DNA from: Pseudomonas pharyngis
GTDB taxonomy: Bacteria; Pseudomonadota; Gammaproteobacteria; Pseudomonadales; Pseudomonadaceae
Length of the DNA: 64,000 nt
Direction: 5' to 3'
Assembly (NCBI RefSeq): GCF_021602345.1
Contig: NZ_BQID01000004.1
Span: 310,001 to 374,000, forward strand
The position numbers were made by a program, and so were the translations under genes. The notes under the pieces were generated by a model that had not been told where the DNA came from, searched no databases, and saw only the letters and a program-made list of their open reading frames with translations. Positions 50,378-59,466 of this stretch are shown here, in pieces (within the stretch, counting starts at the first letter, position 1; every line of letters begins with the position of its first letter).

Positions 50378-51985
50378 ATGGCTATCCTGCATACCCAGCT
50401 CAACCCTCGTTCAGCGGAGTTCGCCGCCAACAGCGCGGCGATGCTCAAACAGGTCGACGCCCTGCACACCCTGCTCGCCCAAGTGGCCCAGGGCGGCGGC
50501 GCGAAAGCTCAGGAACGTCACACCTCGCGCGGCAAACTGCTGCCGCGTGAGCGGATCAACCGCTTGCTCGATCCGGGCTCGCCGTTTCTGGAAATCAGCC
50601 AATTGGCCGCTCATGCCGTTTATGGCGAGGACGTGCCGGCCGCTGGCGTGATTGCCGGGATCGGCCGCGTGGAAGGCGTCGAATGCATGATCGTCGCCAA
50701 CGACGCGACAGTAAAAGGTGGTTCGTACTACCCGCTGACCGTGAAGAAACACTTGCGCGCCCAGACCATCGCCCAGCAAAACCGCTTGCCGTGCATTTAT
50801 CTGGTGGACTCGGGCGGCGCCAACCTGCCGCGCCAGGACGAAGTGTTCCCGGATCGCGAACACTTCGGGCGGATCTTCTTCAACCAGGCCAACATGAGCG
50901 CCATGGGCATTCCGCAGATTGCCGTGGTCATGGGTTCATGCACCGCCGGCGGCGCCTATGTGCCGGCGATGGCCGACGAAGCGATCATGGTGCGCAATCA
51001 GGCGACGATTTTCCTCGCTGGCCCACCGCTGGTGAAAGCCGCGACCGGTGAAGTGGTCAGCGCCGAAGACCTCGGCGGGGCCGATGTGCACTGCAAGACT
51101 TCCGGGGTTGCCGACCATTACGCCGAAAGCGACGAGCACGCCCTCGCCCTCGCCCGCCGCAGCGTCGCCAACCTCAACTGGCGCAAACTCGGCGAAGTGC
51201 AGCAGCGCGCGCCGATTGCTCCGCTGTACGCCAGCGACGAGTTGTACGGCGTGGTGTCGGCGGACGCCAAGCAGCCGTTCGATGTGCGCGAAGTGATTGC
51301 GCGACTGGTCGACGGTTCGGTGTTCGATGAATTCAAAGCGCTGTTCGGGACGACGCTGGTGTGCGGTTTCGCCCATCTGCACGGCTACCCGATCGCGATC
51401 CTCGCCAACAACGGCATCCTGTTCGCCGAAGCCGCGCAAAAAGGCGCGCACTTCATCGAACTGGCCTGCCAGCGCGGGATTCCGCTGCTGTTCCTGCAGA
51501 ACATCACAGGCTTCATGGTTGGCCAGAAATACGAGGCCGGCGGCATCGCCAAGCACGGCGCCAAACTGGTGACCGCCGTGGCGTGCGCCAAGGTGCCGAA
51601 ATTCACCGTGATCATCGGCGGCAGCTTCGGCGCCGGGAACTACGGCATGTGCGGGCGGGCCTACGATCCACGCTTCCTGTGGATGTGGCCGAACGCGCGG
51701 ATCGGCGTAATGGGCGCCGAACAGGCGGCTGGCGTGCTGGTTCAGGTCAAGCGCGAACAGGCCGAACGCAGCGGCCAAGCGTTCAGCGCCGAGCAGGAAA
51801 GCGAGATCAAACAACCGATCATCGACCAGTACGAAGAACAGGGTCACCCCTACTACTCCAGCGCACGGCTGTGGGACGACGGCGTCATCGACCCGGCGCA
51901 GACCCGCGATGTACTGGCCCTGGCCTTGTCCGCGTCGTTGAACGCGCCTATCGAACCGAGCCGCTTCGGCGTGTTCCGGATGTGA
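50378..51985 (+). CDS. liuB: Methylcrotonyl-CoA carboxylase, carboxyltransferase (beta) subunit
   Basis: This 535-aa subunit transfers CO2 from carboxybiotin to 3-methylcrotonyl-CoA. Two crotonase-like carboxyltransferase domains are seen: N-terminal with [57 protein letters not shown]-terminal with [25 protein letters not shown] and [27 protein letters not shown]. It pairs with the biotin carboxylase subunit at 52814. It follows liuA by 12 bp. Confidence 0.96.
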   Translation: MAILHTQLNPRSAEFAANSAAMLKQVDALHTLLAQVAQGGGAKAQERHTSRGKLLPRERINRLLDPGSPFLEISQLAAHAVYGEDVPAAGVIAGIGRVEGVECMIVANDATVKGGSYYPLTVKKHLRAQTIAQQNRLPCIYLVDSGGANLPRQDEVFPDREHFGRIFFNQANMSAMGIPQIAVVMGSCTAGGAYVPAMADEAIMVRNQATIFLAGPPLVKAATGEVVSAEDLGGADVHCKTSGVADHYAESDEHALALARRSVANLNWRKLGEVQQRAPIAPLYASDELYGVVSADAKQPFDVREVIARLVDGSVFDEFKALFGTTLVCGFAHLHGYPIAILANNGILFAEAAQKGAHFIELACQRGIPLLFLQNITGFMVGQKYEAGGIAKHGAKLVTAVACAKVPKFTVIIGGSFGAGNYGMCGRAYDPRFLWMWPNARIGVMGAEQAAGVLVQVKREQAERSGQAFSAEQESEIKQPIIDQYEEQGHPYYSSARLWDDGVIDPAQTRDVLALALSASLNAPIEPSRFGVFRM

Positions 51986-51998
51986 TCGGGAGAACCTC

Positions 51999-52814
51999 AT
52001 GAGCGACTTCAACACCCTCGAATTGCAGAGCGATCCACGGGGTTTCGCGACCCTGTGGCTGAGCCGCGAAGAAAAGAACAACGCGTTCAACGCCGAGATG
52101 ATCCGTGAACTGATCCTGGCGCTGGACAAGGTCGCCAGCGACGCCAGCCTGCGCTTCCTGCTGGTGCGCGGACGCGGCAAGCACTTCAGCGCCGGCGCCG
52201 ATCTGGCCTGGATGCAGCAATCGGCCGAACTCGATTACCACACCAACCTCGACGACGCCCGGGAACTGGCGGAACTGATGTACAACCTCGCCAAACTGAA
52301 AATCCCGACCGTGGCCGTAGTGCAAGGCGCAGCGTTCGGCGGCGCGCTGGGTCTGATCAGTTGCTGCGACATGGCGATCGGCGCGGATGACGCGCAGTTC
52401 TGCCTGTCGGAAGTGCGCATTGGCCTGGCGCCAGCGGTGATCAGCCCGTTCGTGGTGCAGGCCATCGGCGAGCGCGCGGCGCGGCGTTATGCGCTGACGG
52501 CCGAGCGTTTTGGCGGCCAACGGGCGCGTGAGATTGGATTGCTGTCCGAAAGCTATCCGGCAACCGAGCTTGAACAGAAAGTCGAACAATGGATCGACAA
52601 CCTTCTGCTCAACAGCCCCGCCGCCATGCGCGCCAGCAAGGATCTGCTGCGTGAGGTCGGCAACGGCGCACTGACGCCGGCCCTGCGCCGCTACACCGAA
52701 AACGCCATCGCCCGCATTCGCGTCAGCCCGGAAGGCCAGGAAGGCTTGCGGGCCTTTTTGCAGAAACGTGCGCCGAGCTGGCAAGCCGCAACCACCACCA
52801 AGGAGCCGCGTTGA
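51999..52814 (+). CDS. liuC: Methylglutaconyl-CoA hydratase (enoyl-CoA hydratase family)
   Basis: This 271-aa crotonase-fold enzyme hydrates 3-methylglutaconyl-CoA to HMG-CoA. The oxyanion-hole motifs GRGKHFSAGADLAWMQ and VQGAAFGGALGLISCCDMAIG are intact, as is SEVRIGLAPAVISPFV. It lies between the two carboxylase subunit genes, as in other liu operons, and its stop overlaps the liuD start. Confidence 0.93.
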   Translation: MSDFNTLELQSDPRGFATLWLSREEKNNAFNAEMIRELILALDKVASDASLRFLLVRGRGKHFSAGADLAWMQQSAELDYHTNLDDARELAELMYNLAKLKIPTVAVVQGAAFGGALGLISCCDMAIGADDAQFCLSEVRIGLAPAVISPFVVQAIGERAARRYALTAERFGGQRAREIGLLSESYPATELEQKVEQWIDNLLLNSPAAMRASKDLLREVGNGALTPALRRYTENAIARIRVSPEGQEGLRAFLQKRAPSWQAATTTKEPR

Positions 52815-54763
52815 TGAGCGCACCTGTTCTCACCACACTGCTGGTGGCCAACCGTGGCGAAATCGCTTGCCGGGTCATGCGTACCGCCAAGGCGCTGGGC
52901 ATGACCACCGTCGCCGTACACAGCGCCACCGACCGTGAAGCGCGGCACAGCCGTGAAGCGGATATCCGCGTCGACCTGGGCGGCAGCAAAGCGGCCGACA
53001 GTTACTTACAAATCGACAAACTGATCGCCGCGGCCAAGGCCAGCGGCGCTCAGGCGATTCATCCGGGTTATGGCTTTCTGTCGGAGAACGCCGGGTTTGC
53101 TCGCGCCATCGAAGCGGCCGGCCTGATCTTCCTCGGCCCACCCGCCTCGGCCATCGACGCGATGGGCAGCAAATCCGCCGCCAAGGCCCTGATGGAAACG
53201 GCTGGCGTGCCGCTGGTGCCGGGTTATCACGGCGAAGCTCAGGATCTGGACACCTTCCGCGATGCTTGCGAGCGCATCGGCTATCCGGTGCTGCTCAAGG
53301 CCACCGCTGGCGGTGGCGGTAAAGGCATGAAGGTCGTTGAGGACGTCAGTCAACTGGCTGAAGCGCTGGCCTCCGCACAGCGTGAAGCGCAGTCGTCGTT
53401 CGGCGACTCGCGGATGCTGGTGGAGAAATACCTGCTCAAGCCGCGGCACGTGGAAATCCAGGTATTCGCCGATCAGCATGGCAATTGCCTGTACCTGAAC
53501 GAGCGCGATTGCTCGATCCAGCGCCGACACCAGAAGGTCGTCGAAGAGGCGCCGGCACCGGGTTTGAGCCCGGAACTGCGTCGGGCGATGGGCGAGGCGG
53601 CTGTGCGTTCGGCGCAAGCCATCGGCTACGTCGGTGCCGGCACGGTGGAGTTTCTGCTGGATGCTCGCGGCGAGTTCTTCTTCATGGAGATGAACACGCG
53701 GCTGCAGGTCGAACACCCGGTCACCGAAGCCATCACCGGGCTCGATCTGGTGGCCTGGCAGATTCGCGTTGCTCGCGGCGAAGCACTGCCGATCACCCAG
53801 GATCAGGTGCCGCTCAACGGGCATGCGATTGAGGTTCGGTTGTATGCGGAAGATCCGTCGAATGACTTCCTGCCGGCAACCGGGCGTCTGGATCTGTATC
53901 GCGAATCCGCCGCAGGGCCGGGGCGCCGTGTGGACAGCGGCGTTGAAGAAGGCGACGAGATTTCGCCGTTCTACGATCCGATGCTCGGCAAGCTGATTGC
54001 CTGGGGCGAGGATCGTGAACAGGCGCGTTTGCGGCTGTTGAGCATGCTCGATGAGTTTGCGATTGGCGGGCTTAAGACCAACATCAACTTCCTGCGGCGG
54101 ATCATCGGTCATCCGGCGTTTGCGGCGGCCGAGCTGGATACCGGGTTCATTCCGCGTTATCAGGAACAGCTACTGCCAGCGCCTGCTGCGCTGAGCGATG
54201 AATTCTGGGTGGCGGCGGCGCAGGCTTTTGCGCAGAGCCTGCCGGGGATGGCTCGGGCGGATGATCCCGCTTCGCCTTGGGCGCTTCCCAGCGGTTTGCG
54301 TACTGGCCTGCCACGTGAAATCACTTTGCATTTGAGTTGCGAGGGGCAGGACCGGGCGTTGACGCTCGGTGCTGGCAGTAATGCAAAACTGATCGGCGAG
54401 CAACTGATACTCGAGCACGACGGGCTGCGTCGGCAGCTGCGGGCGATTCGTCGTGAAGAGGTGCTGTTTCTGCAATGGGACGGCGAGTTGCGACGCGTTG
54501 AAACGTATGACCCGATCAGCGCTGTCGACGCCAGCCACAGCCATCAGGGCGGTCTGACGGCGCCGATGAACGGCAGCATCGTGCGGGTGCTGGTGGAGGC
54601 CGGGCAAGCGGTTGAGGCCGGCGCGCAATTGGTGGTACTGGAAGCGATGAAGATGGAGCACAGCATCCGCGCGCCCCATGCCGGGGTGATCAAGGCGCTG
54701 TATTGCCAGGAAGGCGAAATGGTCAGCGAAGGCAGCGCACTGGTCGAACTGGAAGAAGCTTGA
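52814..54763 (+). CDS. liuD: Methylcrotonyl-CoA carboxylase, biotin carboxylase (alpha) subunit
   Basis: This 649-aa subunit has a biotin carboxylase domain (residues about 5-450; ATP-grasp KATAGGGGKGMKVV, catalytic EMNTRLQVEHPVTE) and a C-terminal biotin carrier domain with the attachment lysine in LEAMKMEHSI. ATG at 52814 overlaps the liuC stop (TGATG) and has AAGGAG upstream; a TTG one codon earlier is in frame but less likely. It loads CO2 on biotin for LiuB. Confidence 0.96.
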   Translation: MSAPVLTTLLVANRGEIACRVMRTAKALGMTTVAVHSATDREARHSREADIRVDLGGSKAADSYLQIDKLIAAAKASGAQAIHPGYGFLSENAGFARAIEAAGLIFLGPPASAIDAMGSKSAAKALMETAGVPLVPGYHGEAQDLDTFRDACERIGYPVLLKATAGGGGKGMKVVEDVSQLAEALASAQREAQSSFGDSRMLVEKYLLKPRHVEIQVFADQHGNCLYLNERDCSIQRRHQKVVEEAPAPGLSPELRRAMGEAAVRSAQAIGYVGAGTVEFLLDARGEFFFMEMNTRLQVEHPVTEAITGLDLVAWQIRVARGEALPITQDQVPLNGHAIEVRLYAEDPSNDFLPATGRLDLYRESAAGPGRRVDSGVEEGDEISPFYDPMLGKLIAWGEDREQARLRLLSMLDEFAIGGLKTNINFLRRIIGHPAFAAAELDTGFIPRYQEQLLPAPAALSDEFWVAAAQAFAQSLPGMARADDPASPWALPSGLRTGLPREITLHLSCEGQDRALTLGAGSNAKLIGEQLILEHDGLRRQLRAIRREEVLFLQWDGELRRVETYDPISAVDASHSHQGGLTAPMNGSIVRVLVEAGQAVEAGAQLVVLEAMKMEHSIRAPHAGVIKALYCQEGEMVSEGSALVELEEA

Positions 54764-54769
54764 AAGGTG

Positions 54770-54799
54770 GATCGATCCTACGCTTCGCGAGGATCGATC
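54770..54799. terminator. Convergent stem-loop between liuD and the repressor gene
   Basis: GATCGATCCT and AGGATCGATC form a perfect 10-bp stem around a 10-base loop that itself contains CGC-TTC-GCG. It sits between convergent genes and can fold in both transcripts. A T-run is missing, so termination efficiency is uncertain. Confidence 0.55.
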
Positions 54800-54802
54800 T
54801 GA

Positions 54803-55459
54803 CTAGTATTTGGCGGTTGCCTGAACCACGACGCCGATGATTCGGCACTCGTCGGTCAACAAGGCTTTCGGCCAGGTCGGATTGAGCGGCACCAGGTAGC
54901 GCTGGCCGCCCTCTTCGATCAGCTTGCGGAAAATCGCCTCGTCGCTGTCAGGCCACTGGGCGATAACCAGTTTGCCGGGCTCGGCTTCCAGCGCCGGGTC
55001 CACCAGAATCATCATCCCCTCGCCGATGCTCTGCCCGGTGGGCGCGGTCATCGCGTTACCCGTCACCGTCAGCCAGAACGCCGGGCCACGGGCGTGGTAA
55101 TCCGTCAGTTCGAAACGTCGCTTGTCCTTGGCACTCGAATACGCTGGCTGGCTCTCGCGGGCCTCGACCGGCGCATTCCACTCGCTGACCGGATAGCGAA
55201 AGTAAGGGTTGTACTTCTGCGCCAGGGGCATTTCGTCGTCCGCATCGATCTGCGGTTCACGAATCACCACCGCGACCTCGAGATACTCCATGCCCAGCGC
55301 TTTCAGCACGCGGTTCATCTGCGTGATGCCGGGCTCGCGGCGCTTGTTCAGCCAATGGCCGATACCGCCCTGAGACATGCCGACGCGCTCGCCGAGCTCG
55401 ACTTGAGTGACGTTGAGTTCACTCATTTTGGCCTTGACCAACTCAATCCATTTATCCAT
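54803..55459 (-). CDS. LexA/CI-like repressor with inactivated S24 protease domain
   Basis: This 218-aa regulator has an XRE-type HTH (TQVELGERVGMSQGGIGHWLNKRREPG, residues about 19-44) and a C-terminal S24 (LexA/CI/PrtR) domain. The serine of the usual GxSM motif is Ala136 (TGNAMTAP), and the catalytic lysine position (xTVKRL or TFKKL in LexA and CI) is Arg178 in AIFRKL. No Ala-Gly or Cys-Gly cleavage pair is seen in the linker. It should therefore not autocleave with RecA and may respond to something else. It is divergent from a DUF3077 gene across a palindrome-containing gap. Confidence 0.85.
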   Translation of the reverse strand: MDKWIELVKAKMSELNVTQVELGERVGMSQGGIGHWLNKRREPGITQMNRVLKALGMEYLEVAVVIREPQIDADDEMPLAQKYNPYFRYPVSEWNAPVEARESQPAYSSAKDKRRFELTDYHARGPAFWLTVTGNAMTAPTGQSIGEGMMILVDPALEAEPGKLVIAQWPDSDEAIFRKLIEEGGQRYLVPLNPTWPKALLTDECRIIGVVVQATAKY

Positions 55460-55506
55460 GTGCGGCACCATACGTGGACGCCTGCGGCCAGCAAAACACA
55501 TATTGT

Positions 55507-55533
55507 AGTATTTAAATTCTGGTCACAAATACT
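55507..55533. promoter_or_regulatory. Inverted repeat AGTATTT...AAATACT, possible repressor operator
   Basis: AGTATTT (55507-55513) and AAATACT (55527-55533) lie in the AT-rich gap between the repressor gene and the DUF3077 gene, followed by a second ACTGATAGTACTAT motif. The layout is like CI-type operators between divergent genes. Confidence 0.5.
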
Positions 55534-55588
55534 GATAGTACTATTCTTGAGTCACGGATTTGAATCGACCAAGGAGTGACCTTTCACC

Positions 55589-55927
55589 ATGAATATCACC
55601 AGCAAAGACTTGCCCGACCTGCAAATGGACACCACCTTCACCTCCCCGCAAGGGTGTGCCGCTGCGCAACGGGCGTTGGACTATTACTTGAAACCAGCTG
55701 TGTCAGAACCGGATGCAGAGGAACGCTTCTTCGGCGTGAACAGCAACCTGAGTGGCGAAGAATCCCTGGTCCACGCCTCCGACCTGCTGCGATGCGCAGC
55801 AGCCACGGCGTTCAAGGCTGCGGATGGCTTACAGGGCGTCAATCGGGATCTGGCGTTTTCGGTCGTGCACATGGTGGACATGGCACGAGCGATGGTCGAT
55901 CACTCGCTCGATGGAGGACTTCGCTGA
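55589..55927 (+). CDS. DUF3077-family small protein
   Basis: This 112-aa protein has no signal peptide. It shows the DUF3077 pattern: a central GGVNSNLSGEESLVHASDLLRCA-like segment (here FFGVNSNLSGEESLVHASDLLRCAAATAFKAADGL) and a helical C-terminus. Such proteins are common in pseudomonads next to XRE regulators and are of unknown function. It is divergent from the repressor at 55459 and has AAGGAG before its start. Confidence 0.8.
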   Translation: MNITSKDLPDLQMDTTFTSPQGCAAAQRALDYYLKPAVSEPDAEERFFGVNSNLSGEESLVHASDLLRCAAATAFKAADGLQGVNRDLAFSVVHMVDMARAMVDHSLDGGLR

Positions 55928-55982
55928 AGAGGGGAGTTCGGACGGACAGGAAAGAACTTTCCAATCGCGCAGATAAAAACAT

Positions 55983-56012
55983 TTGACTTGCAAATGATAA
56001 TGATTATTATTG
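55983..56012 (+). promoter_or_regulatory. Fur-regulated promoter of prrF
   Basis: TTGACT (-35, 55983-55988) and TATTAT (-10, 56005-56010) are separated by 16 bp, with the Fur-box-like GATAATGATTATTATT lying across the spacer and -10. Iron-loaded Fur would block this promoter. Confidence 0.85.
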
Positions 56013-56016
56013 CAAG

Positions 56017-56130
56017 CAGCTGGTCGCGAGATCAGTCGATGGGCCAGAGACCTTAGGTCGGTCTTCTGGACTATCTCCTCATCAGGCTAATCACGGTTTT
56101 TGACCCGGCTTTTTGCCGGGTCTTTTTTTT
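56017..56130 (+). ncRNA. prrF: PrrF small RNA, iron-sparing
   Basis: This roughly 114-nt RNA lies behind a Fur box and ends at a strong terminator. It carries sequence typical of PrrF RNAs, including GGTCGCGAGATCAG near its 5' end and a core with CTCCTCATCAGGCTAATCACG before the terminator. PrrF RNAs pair with mRNAs of iron-using proteins and reduce them when iron is low. It is the only copy in the window; pseudomonads usually have two, sometimes at separate loci. Confidence 0.9.
56102..56130 (+). terminator. Intrinsic terminator of prrF
   Basis: GACCCGGC and GCCGGGTC form an 8-bp stem with a TTTTT loop and are followed by eight T. Confidence 0.95.
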
Positions 56131-56406
56131 GCCAGTTTTCTGGCTTGTGGCTTCAGGCTAATGAAGTCTTTGGGTGCTGCAAATTCGATGGCGCGGATAA
56201 TATCAAAAGAATATTGCTTGGCAAGCGGACCCCGGCCCCATTGGGGCAAAGTAATGCCAATTAGCACTTGAGAATCAATCGCACAGCCACTAAGCTGCAT
56301 CCGCGTCACGGAAGACGCCCCCCGCCACAACCCGCAATTTCCCTCGGTTTCACCCCTGTCTTGCGTGTAAAGTAGCCGCCATAAAAATCATATTCAGGAA
56401 CCGATT
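56131..56406. other. Intergenic region between prrF and the carboxypeptidase gene
   Basis: About 275 bp with no convincing gene. A minus-strand 79-codon frame (56091-56330) runs over the prrF terminator and ends in a lysine-rich tail that simply reflects the T-run, so it is not credible. A GGCCCCATTGGGGC hairpin is at about 56232-56245. Confidence 0.5.
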
Positions 56407-57558
56407 ATGACCGTGGCCAAATCTTCGTTCGACATCAGCGCCAACTTCGACAGCGGCAACATCCAAGTCATCGACATCAGCAATCCGCTCAACCCGGTTC
56501 TGGCAATTCGGCCAGATACCCGCAGCGCCCATTTCCAGTGGTTCCACTTCAAGGCCAGCGGCCTGCACGTTCATCAGGAACACTGGTTCCGTCTGGTCAA
56601 CGCCAGTCAGTCCTCCTACAACAAAGCCTGGACCGGCTATCAGGCGGTCGCCTCTTACGATCACGTCAACTGGTTCCGCATTCCGACCCAATTCGAAGGC
56701 GACAGCCTGCGCTTCTGCCTCGAAGCCGAGCAGACCCACGCCTGGTTCGCCTACTTCGAGCCCTACAGCCGTGGCCGTCATGACTGGCTGATCGAGCAGG
56801 CGCTGACCAAGGCCGGCACCGAACTGCTGGCCACCGGAAAAAGCGTCGAAGGCCGCGACATTCAGCTGCTGCGCAAAGGCACTGGCGCCGAAGGTCGCCG
56901 CAAGATCTGGATCATCGCCCAGCAACATCCCGGCGAGCACATGGCCGAGTGGTTCATGGAAGGCGTGATCGAACGCCTGGAACATCATGACGATCCAGTG
57001 CTGAACAAACTGCTGGCCAGCGCCGATCTGTACCTGGTGCCGAACATGAACCCGGACGGTGCCTTCCACGGTCACCTGCGCACCAACGCCATGGGCCAGG
57101 ACCTGAACCGCGCCTGGCAGAACGCCAGTCAGGAAGTCAGCCCCGAAGTACTTTTCGTACAACAGCAAATGGAAAAGTACGGCGTCGATCTGTTCCTCGA
57201 CGTACACGGCGACGAAGAAATTCCCCACGTGTTCACCGCCGGCTGCGAAGGCAATCCGGGTTACACCCCGCGGATCGAGAAACTCGAAGAACACTTCCGC
57301 AGCCACCTCAAACACACCACCAAAGATTTCCAGACCAAGTATGGCTACACCCGCGATGAACCGGGCCAGGCCAACATGACCCTGGCCTGCAACAGCGTCG
57401 GCCAGAAGTTCGACTGCCTGTCACTGACCCTGGAAATGCCGTTCAAGGATCACGATGATGCGCCGAATCCGCTCACCGGCTGGTCGGGCAAGCGCTCGAA
57501 GCAACTGGGCAAGGACGTGCTGACCACCATCGCGGACATGGTCGACACCCTGCGCTGA
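56407..57558 (+). CDS. M14-family zinc carboxypeptidase (cytosolic carboxypeptidase-like)
   Basis: This 383-aa protein has an N-terminal beta-sandwich-like domain (about 1-130) and an M14 peptidase domain. The zinc motif is HPGEHMAEW, a substrate-binding NMNPDG and LRTNAMGQDLNR follow, the third zinc ligand is in VDLFLDVHGDEE, and the catalytic glutamate is in LTLEMPF. This matches the cytosolic carboxypeptidase-like branch. There is no signal peptide. A terminator follows at 57583. The substrate is unknown; peptides or peptidoglycan fragments are possible. Confidence 0.88.
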   Translation: MTVAKSSFDISANFDSGNIQVIDISNPLNPVLAIRPDTRSAHFQWFHFKASGLHVHQEHWFRLVNASQSSYNKAWTGYQAVASYDHVNWFRIPTQFEGDSLRFCLEAEQTHAWFAYFEPYSRGRHDWLIEQALTKAGTELLATGKSVEGRDIQLLRKGTGAEGRRKIWIIAQQHPGEHMAEWFMEGVIERLEHHDDPVLNKLLASADLYLVPNMNPDGAFHGHLRTNAMGQDLNRAWQNASQEVSPEVLFVQQQMEKYGVDLFLDVHGDEEIPHVFTAGCEGNPGYTPRIEKLEEHFRSHLKHTTKDFQTKYGYTRDEPGQANMTLACNSVGQKFDCLSLTLEMPFKDHDDAPNPLTGWSGKRSKQLGKDVLTTIADMVDTLR

Positions 57559-57582
57559 TCGCCCCTGAGTTTCGCTTCACAA

Positions 57583-57613
57583 AAGATCGCAGCCTGTCTG
57601 CGATCTTTTTTTT
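57583..57613 (+). terminator. Intrinsic terminator after the carboxypeptidase gene
   Basis: AAGATCGCAG-CCTGT-CTGCGATCTT is a 10-bp stem followed by six T. Confidence 0.92.
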
Positions 57614-57704
57614 GCGCCGACTTTTACTCAATCAGGTTGCAAATCAAAACCGGATTACTTACCGTCATTCAAGTTTCAACTTGAAACCTGAAAGGATCCG
57701 GGAC

Positions 57705-58913
57705 ATGAACACTGCAACACTCGATAAAGGTGTCGTACTGCTTTTCGCCATCGCTTGCGGCCTCGCGGTGGGTAACGTGTATTACGCCCAGCCGCTGCTG
57801 GATGCGATGGCCGACGCCTTCGGCCTGTCGCCGGGCAGCATCGGCATCGTCATAACCTTGACTCAGGTCGGCTACGGCTTCGGGCTGTTATTGCTCGTAC
57901 CCCTCGGCGACCTGCTCAACCGCCGGCGGCTGATCGTCACGCAAACACTGTTGTCCGCCGCAGCCTTGTTGATGATTGCTCTGGCCTCGAACAGCACCTG
58001 GCTGCTGATTGGCGTCACCCTGACCGGCCTGCTGGCCGTGGTCACCCAGGTGTTGGTCGCCTACGCCGCAACTCTCGCGGTCCCGGCACAACGCGGAAAG
58101 GTAGTCGGCGTGATCACCAGCGGCATCGTCGTCGGCATTCTGCTGGCGCGCACGGTGGCCGGCGGCATGGCCGATCTGGCCGGCTGGCGCTCGATCTATC
58201 TGCTGTCAGCGGGATTGACGCTGGTGATGGCTGTGTTGCTGTTTCGGGTGTTGCCCAAGGATGAAGAAGCACGACCGACCACGCATTACGTGGCATTGAT
58301 CGCCTCAGTGTTCAGCCTGTTTCGTGAAGAACCGGTGCTGCGCCAACGAGCAATCCTCGCCCTGCTCACCTTCGCCAGCGCCATGGTGCTGTGGACGCCG
58401 ATGGTGTTGCCGCTGGCCGCCCCGCCGCTGTCGCTCTCCCACAGTGAGATCGGATTGTTCGGACTCGCCGGCGCGGCGGGTGCACTCGCCGCCGCCAGAG
58501 CCGGACATCTGGCGGATCGAGGATGGGGGCAATGGGTCAGCGGTCTGTCGCTGCTGCTGATGCTGGGCTCGTGGTTGCCAATCGCGCTCACCCATTTATC
58601 ACTATGGGCGCTACTGCTTGGCGTCATCACTCTGGATCTGGGCTTGCAGGCCGTGCACGTCACCAGCCAGAGCATGATCTACAGCGTCCGCCCGGAGGCG
58701 CAAAGCCGACTGACCGCCGGCTACATGCTGTTTTACTCGATAGGCAGCGCCTTGGGCTCAATCGCCTCGACGGCCATGTACGCCTGGGCTGGATGGCCGG
58801 GCGTCTGCTGGCTGGGTGCCGCAATCAACATGGTCGCGTTGCTGTACTGGTGGCGAACGCTGGCCACCCGGAAACGTGGCGAGGCGGCTTGCGCCCTCGC
58901 CACGTCGGACTGA
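57705..58913 (+). CDS. MFS transporter
   Basis: This 402-aa protein has about 12 hydrophobic segments, and the N-terminal half contains a motif-A-like region (PLGDLLNRRRLIV). The family is sure; the substrate is not. The start at 57705 follows AAAGGATCCGGGAC and gives a proper first membrane segment. It converges with the cytochrome gene, with only seven bases between the stops. Confidence 0.8.
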   Translation: MNTATLDKGVVLLFAIACGLAVGNVYYAQPLLDAMADAFGLSPGSIGIVITLTQVGYGFGLLLLVPLGDLLNRRRLIVTQTLLSAAALLMIALASNSTWLLIGVTLTGLLAVVTQVLVAYAATLAVPAQRGKVVGVITSGIVVGILLARTVAGGMADLAGWRSIYLLSAGLTLVMAVLLFRVLPKDEEARPTTHYVALIASVFSLFREEPVLRQRAILALLTFASAMVLWTPMVLPLAAPPLSLSHSEIGLFGLAGAAGALAAARAGHLADRGWGQWVSGLSLLLMLGSWLPIALTHLSLWALLLGVITLDLGLQAVHVTSQSMIYSVRPEAQSRLTAGYMLFYSIGSALGSIASTAMYAWAGWPGVCWLGAAINMVALLYWWRTLATRKRGEAACALATSD

Positions 58914-58920
58914 CACACTA

Positions 58921-59466
58921 TCAACCGCGATTGCGTCCCCGCAGCATGCTGTCGAGCACTTCGTCGCGGCGCACCCAGCCATGGAACAGCGCGGCCGCCA
59001 AGTGCAGCAGCACGGTCAGGAACAACAGATACGCCAGATACCCATGAGCCTTGCGCAGCAACGCGAACACCTGCGCATCCGCCGGCACGATCGACGGCAA
59101 TTGCAGGGACGTGCCGAGCATCACCGGATCCCCCGCCGCGCTGATCATCGCCCAGCCCAGCAGCGGCAATACCAGCATCAGCGCGTACAGCAACAGATGA
59201 GAGGCCTTGGCCGCCATCACTTGCCAGCCCGGCAGATCCGCCGGCAGCGGCGGCTGACGGGTGCCCAGTCGCACCAGAATGCGCACGATCACCAAAGCGA
59301 GTATCGCGATGCCCAACGGTTTATGCAGGTTGATCAACCATTCATGCCGCGCCGACACCGAGGTCACCATACCGGCGCCGATGAACAACATGGCGATGAT
59401 CATCAACGCCATCAACCAGTGCAGCAACCGCGCCAGCGGATTGAAATGAGTTGGTTGCGTGCTCAT
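58921..59466 (-). CDS. Cytochrome b561
   Basis: This 181-aa inner-membrane cytochrome has four hydrophobic segments with histidine ligands (LLHWLMALM, MISAAGDP... region and KAHGYLAYLLFLTVLLHLAAALFHGW). It would shuttle electrons between the quinone pool and a periplasmic partner. Its ATG overlaps the stop of the peroxidase gene (ATGA), so the two products probably act together. Confidence 0.88.
   Translation of the reverse strand: MSTQPTHFNPLARLLHWLMALMIIAMLFIGAGMVTSVSARHEWLINLHKPLGIAILALVIVRILVRLGTRQPPLPADLPGWQVMAAKASHLLLYALMLVLPLLGWAMISAAGDPVMLGTSLQLPSIVPADAQVFALLRKAHGYLAYLLFLTVLLHLAAALFHGWVRRDEVLDSMLRGRNRG

Noticed and set aside
52811-52813. TTG start for liuD
   Set aside because: An ATG one codon later overlaps the liuC stop and has better ribosome-site spacing.
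56091-56330. Minus-strand 79-codon frame next to prrF
   Set aside because: Its lysine-rich end is the complement of the prrF terminator T-run, and no family resemblance is seen.
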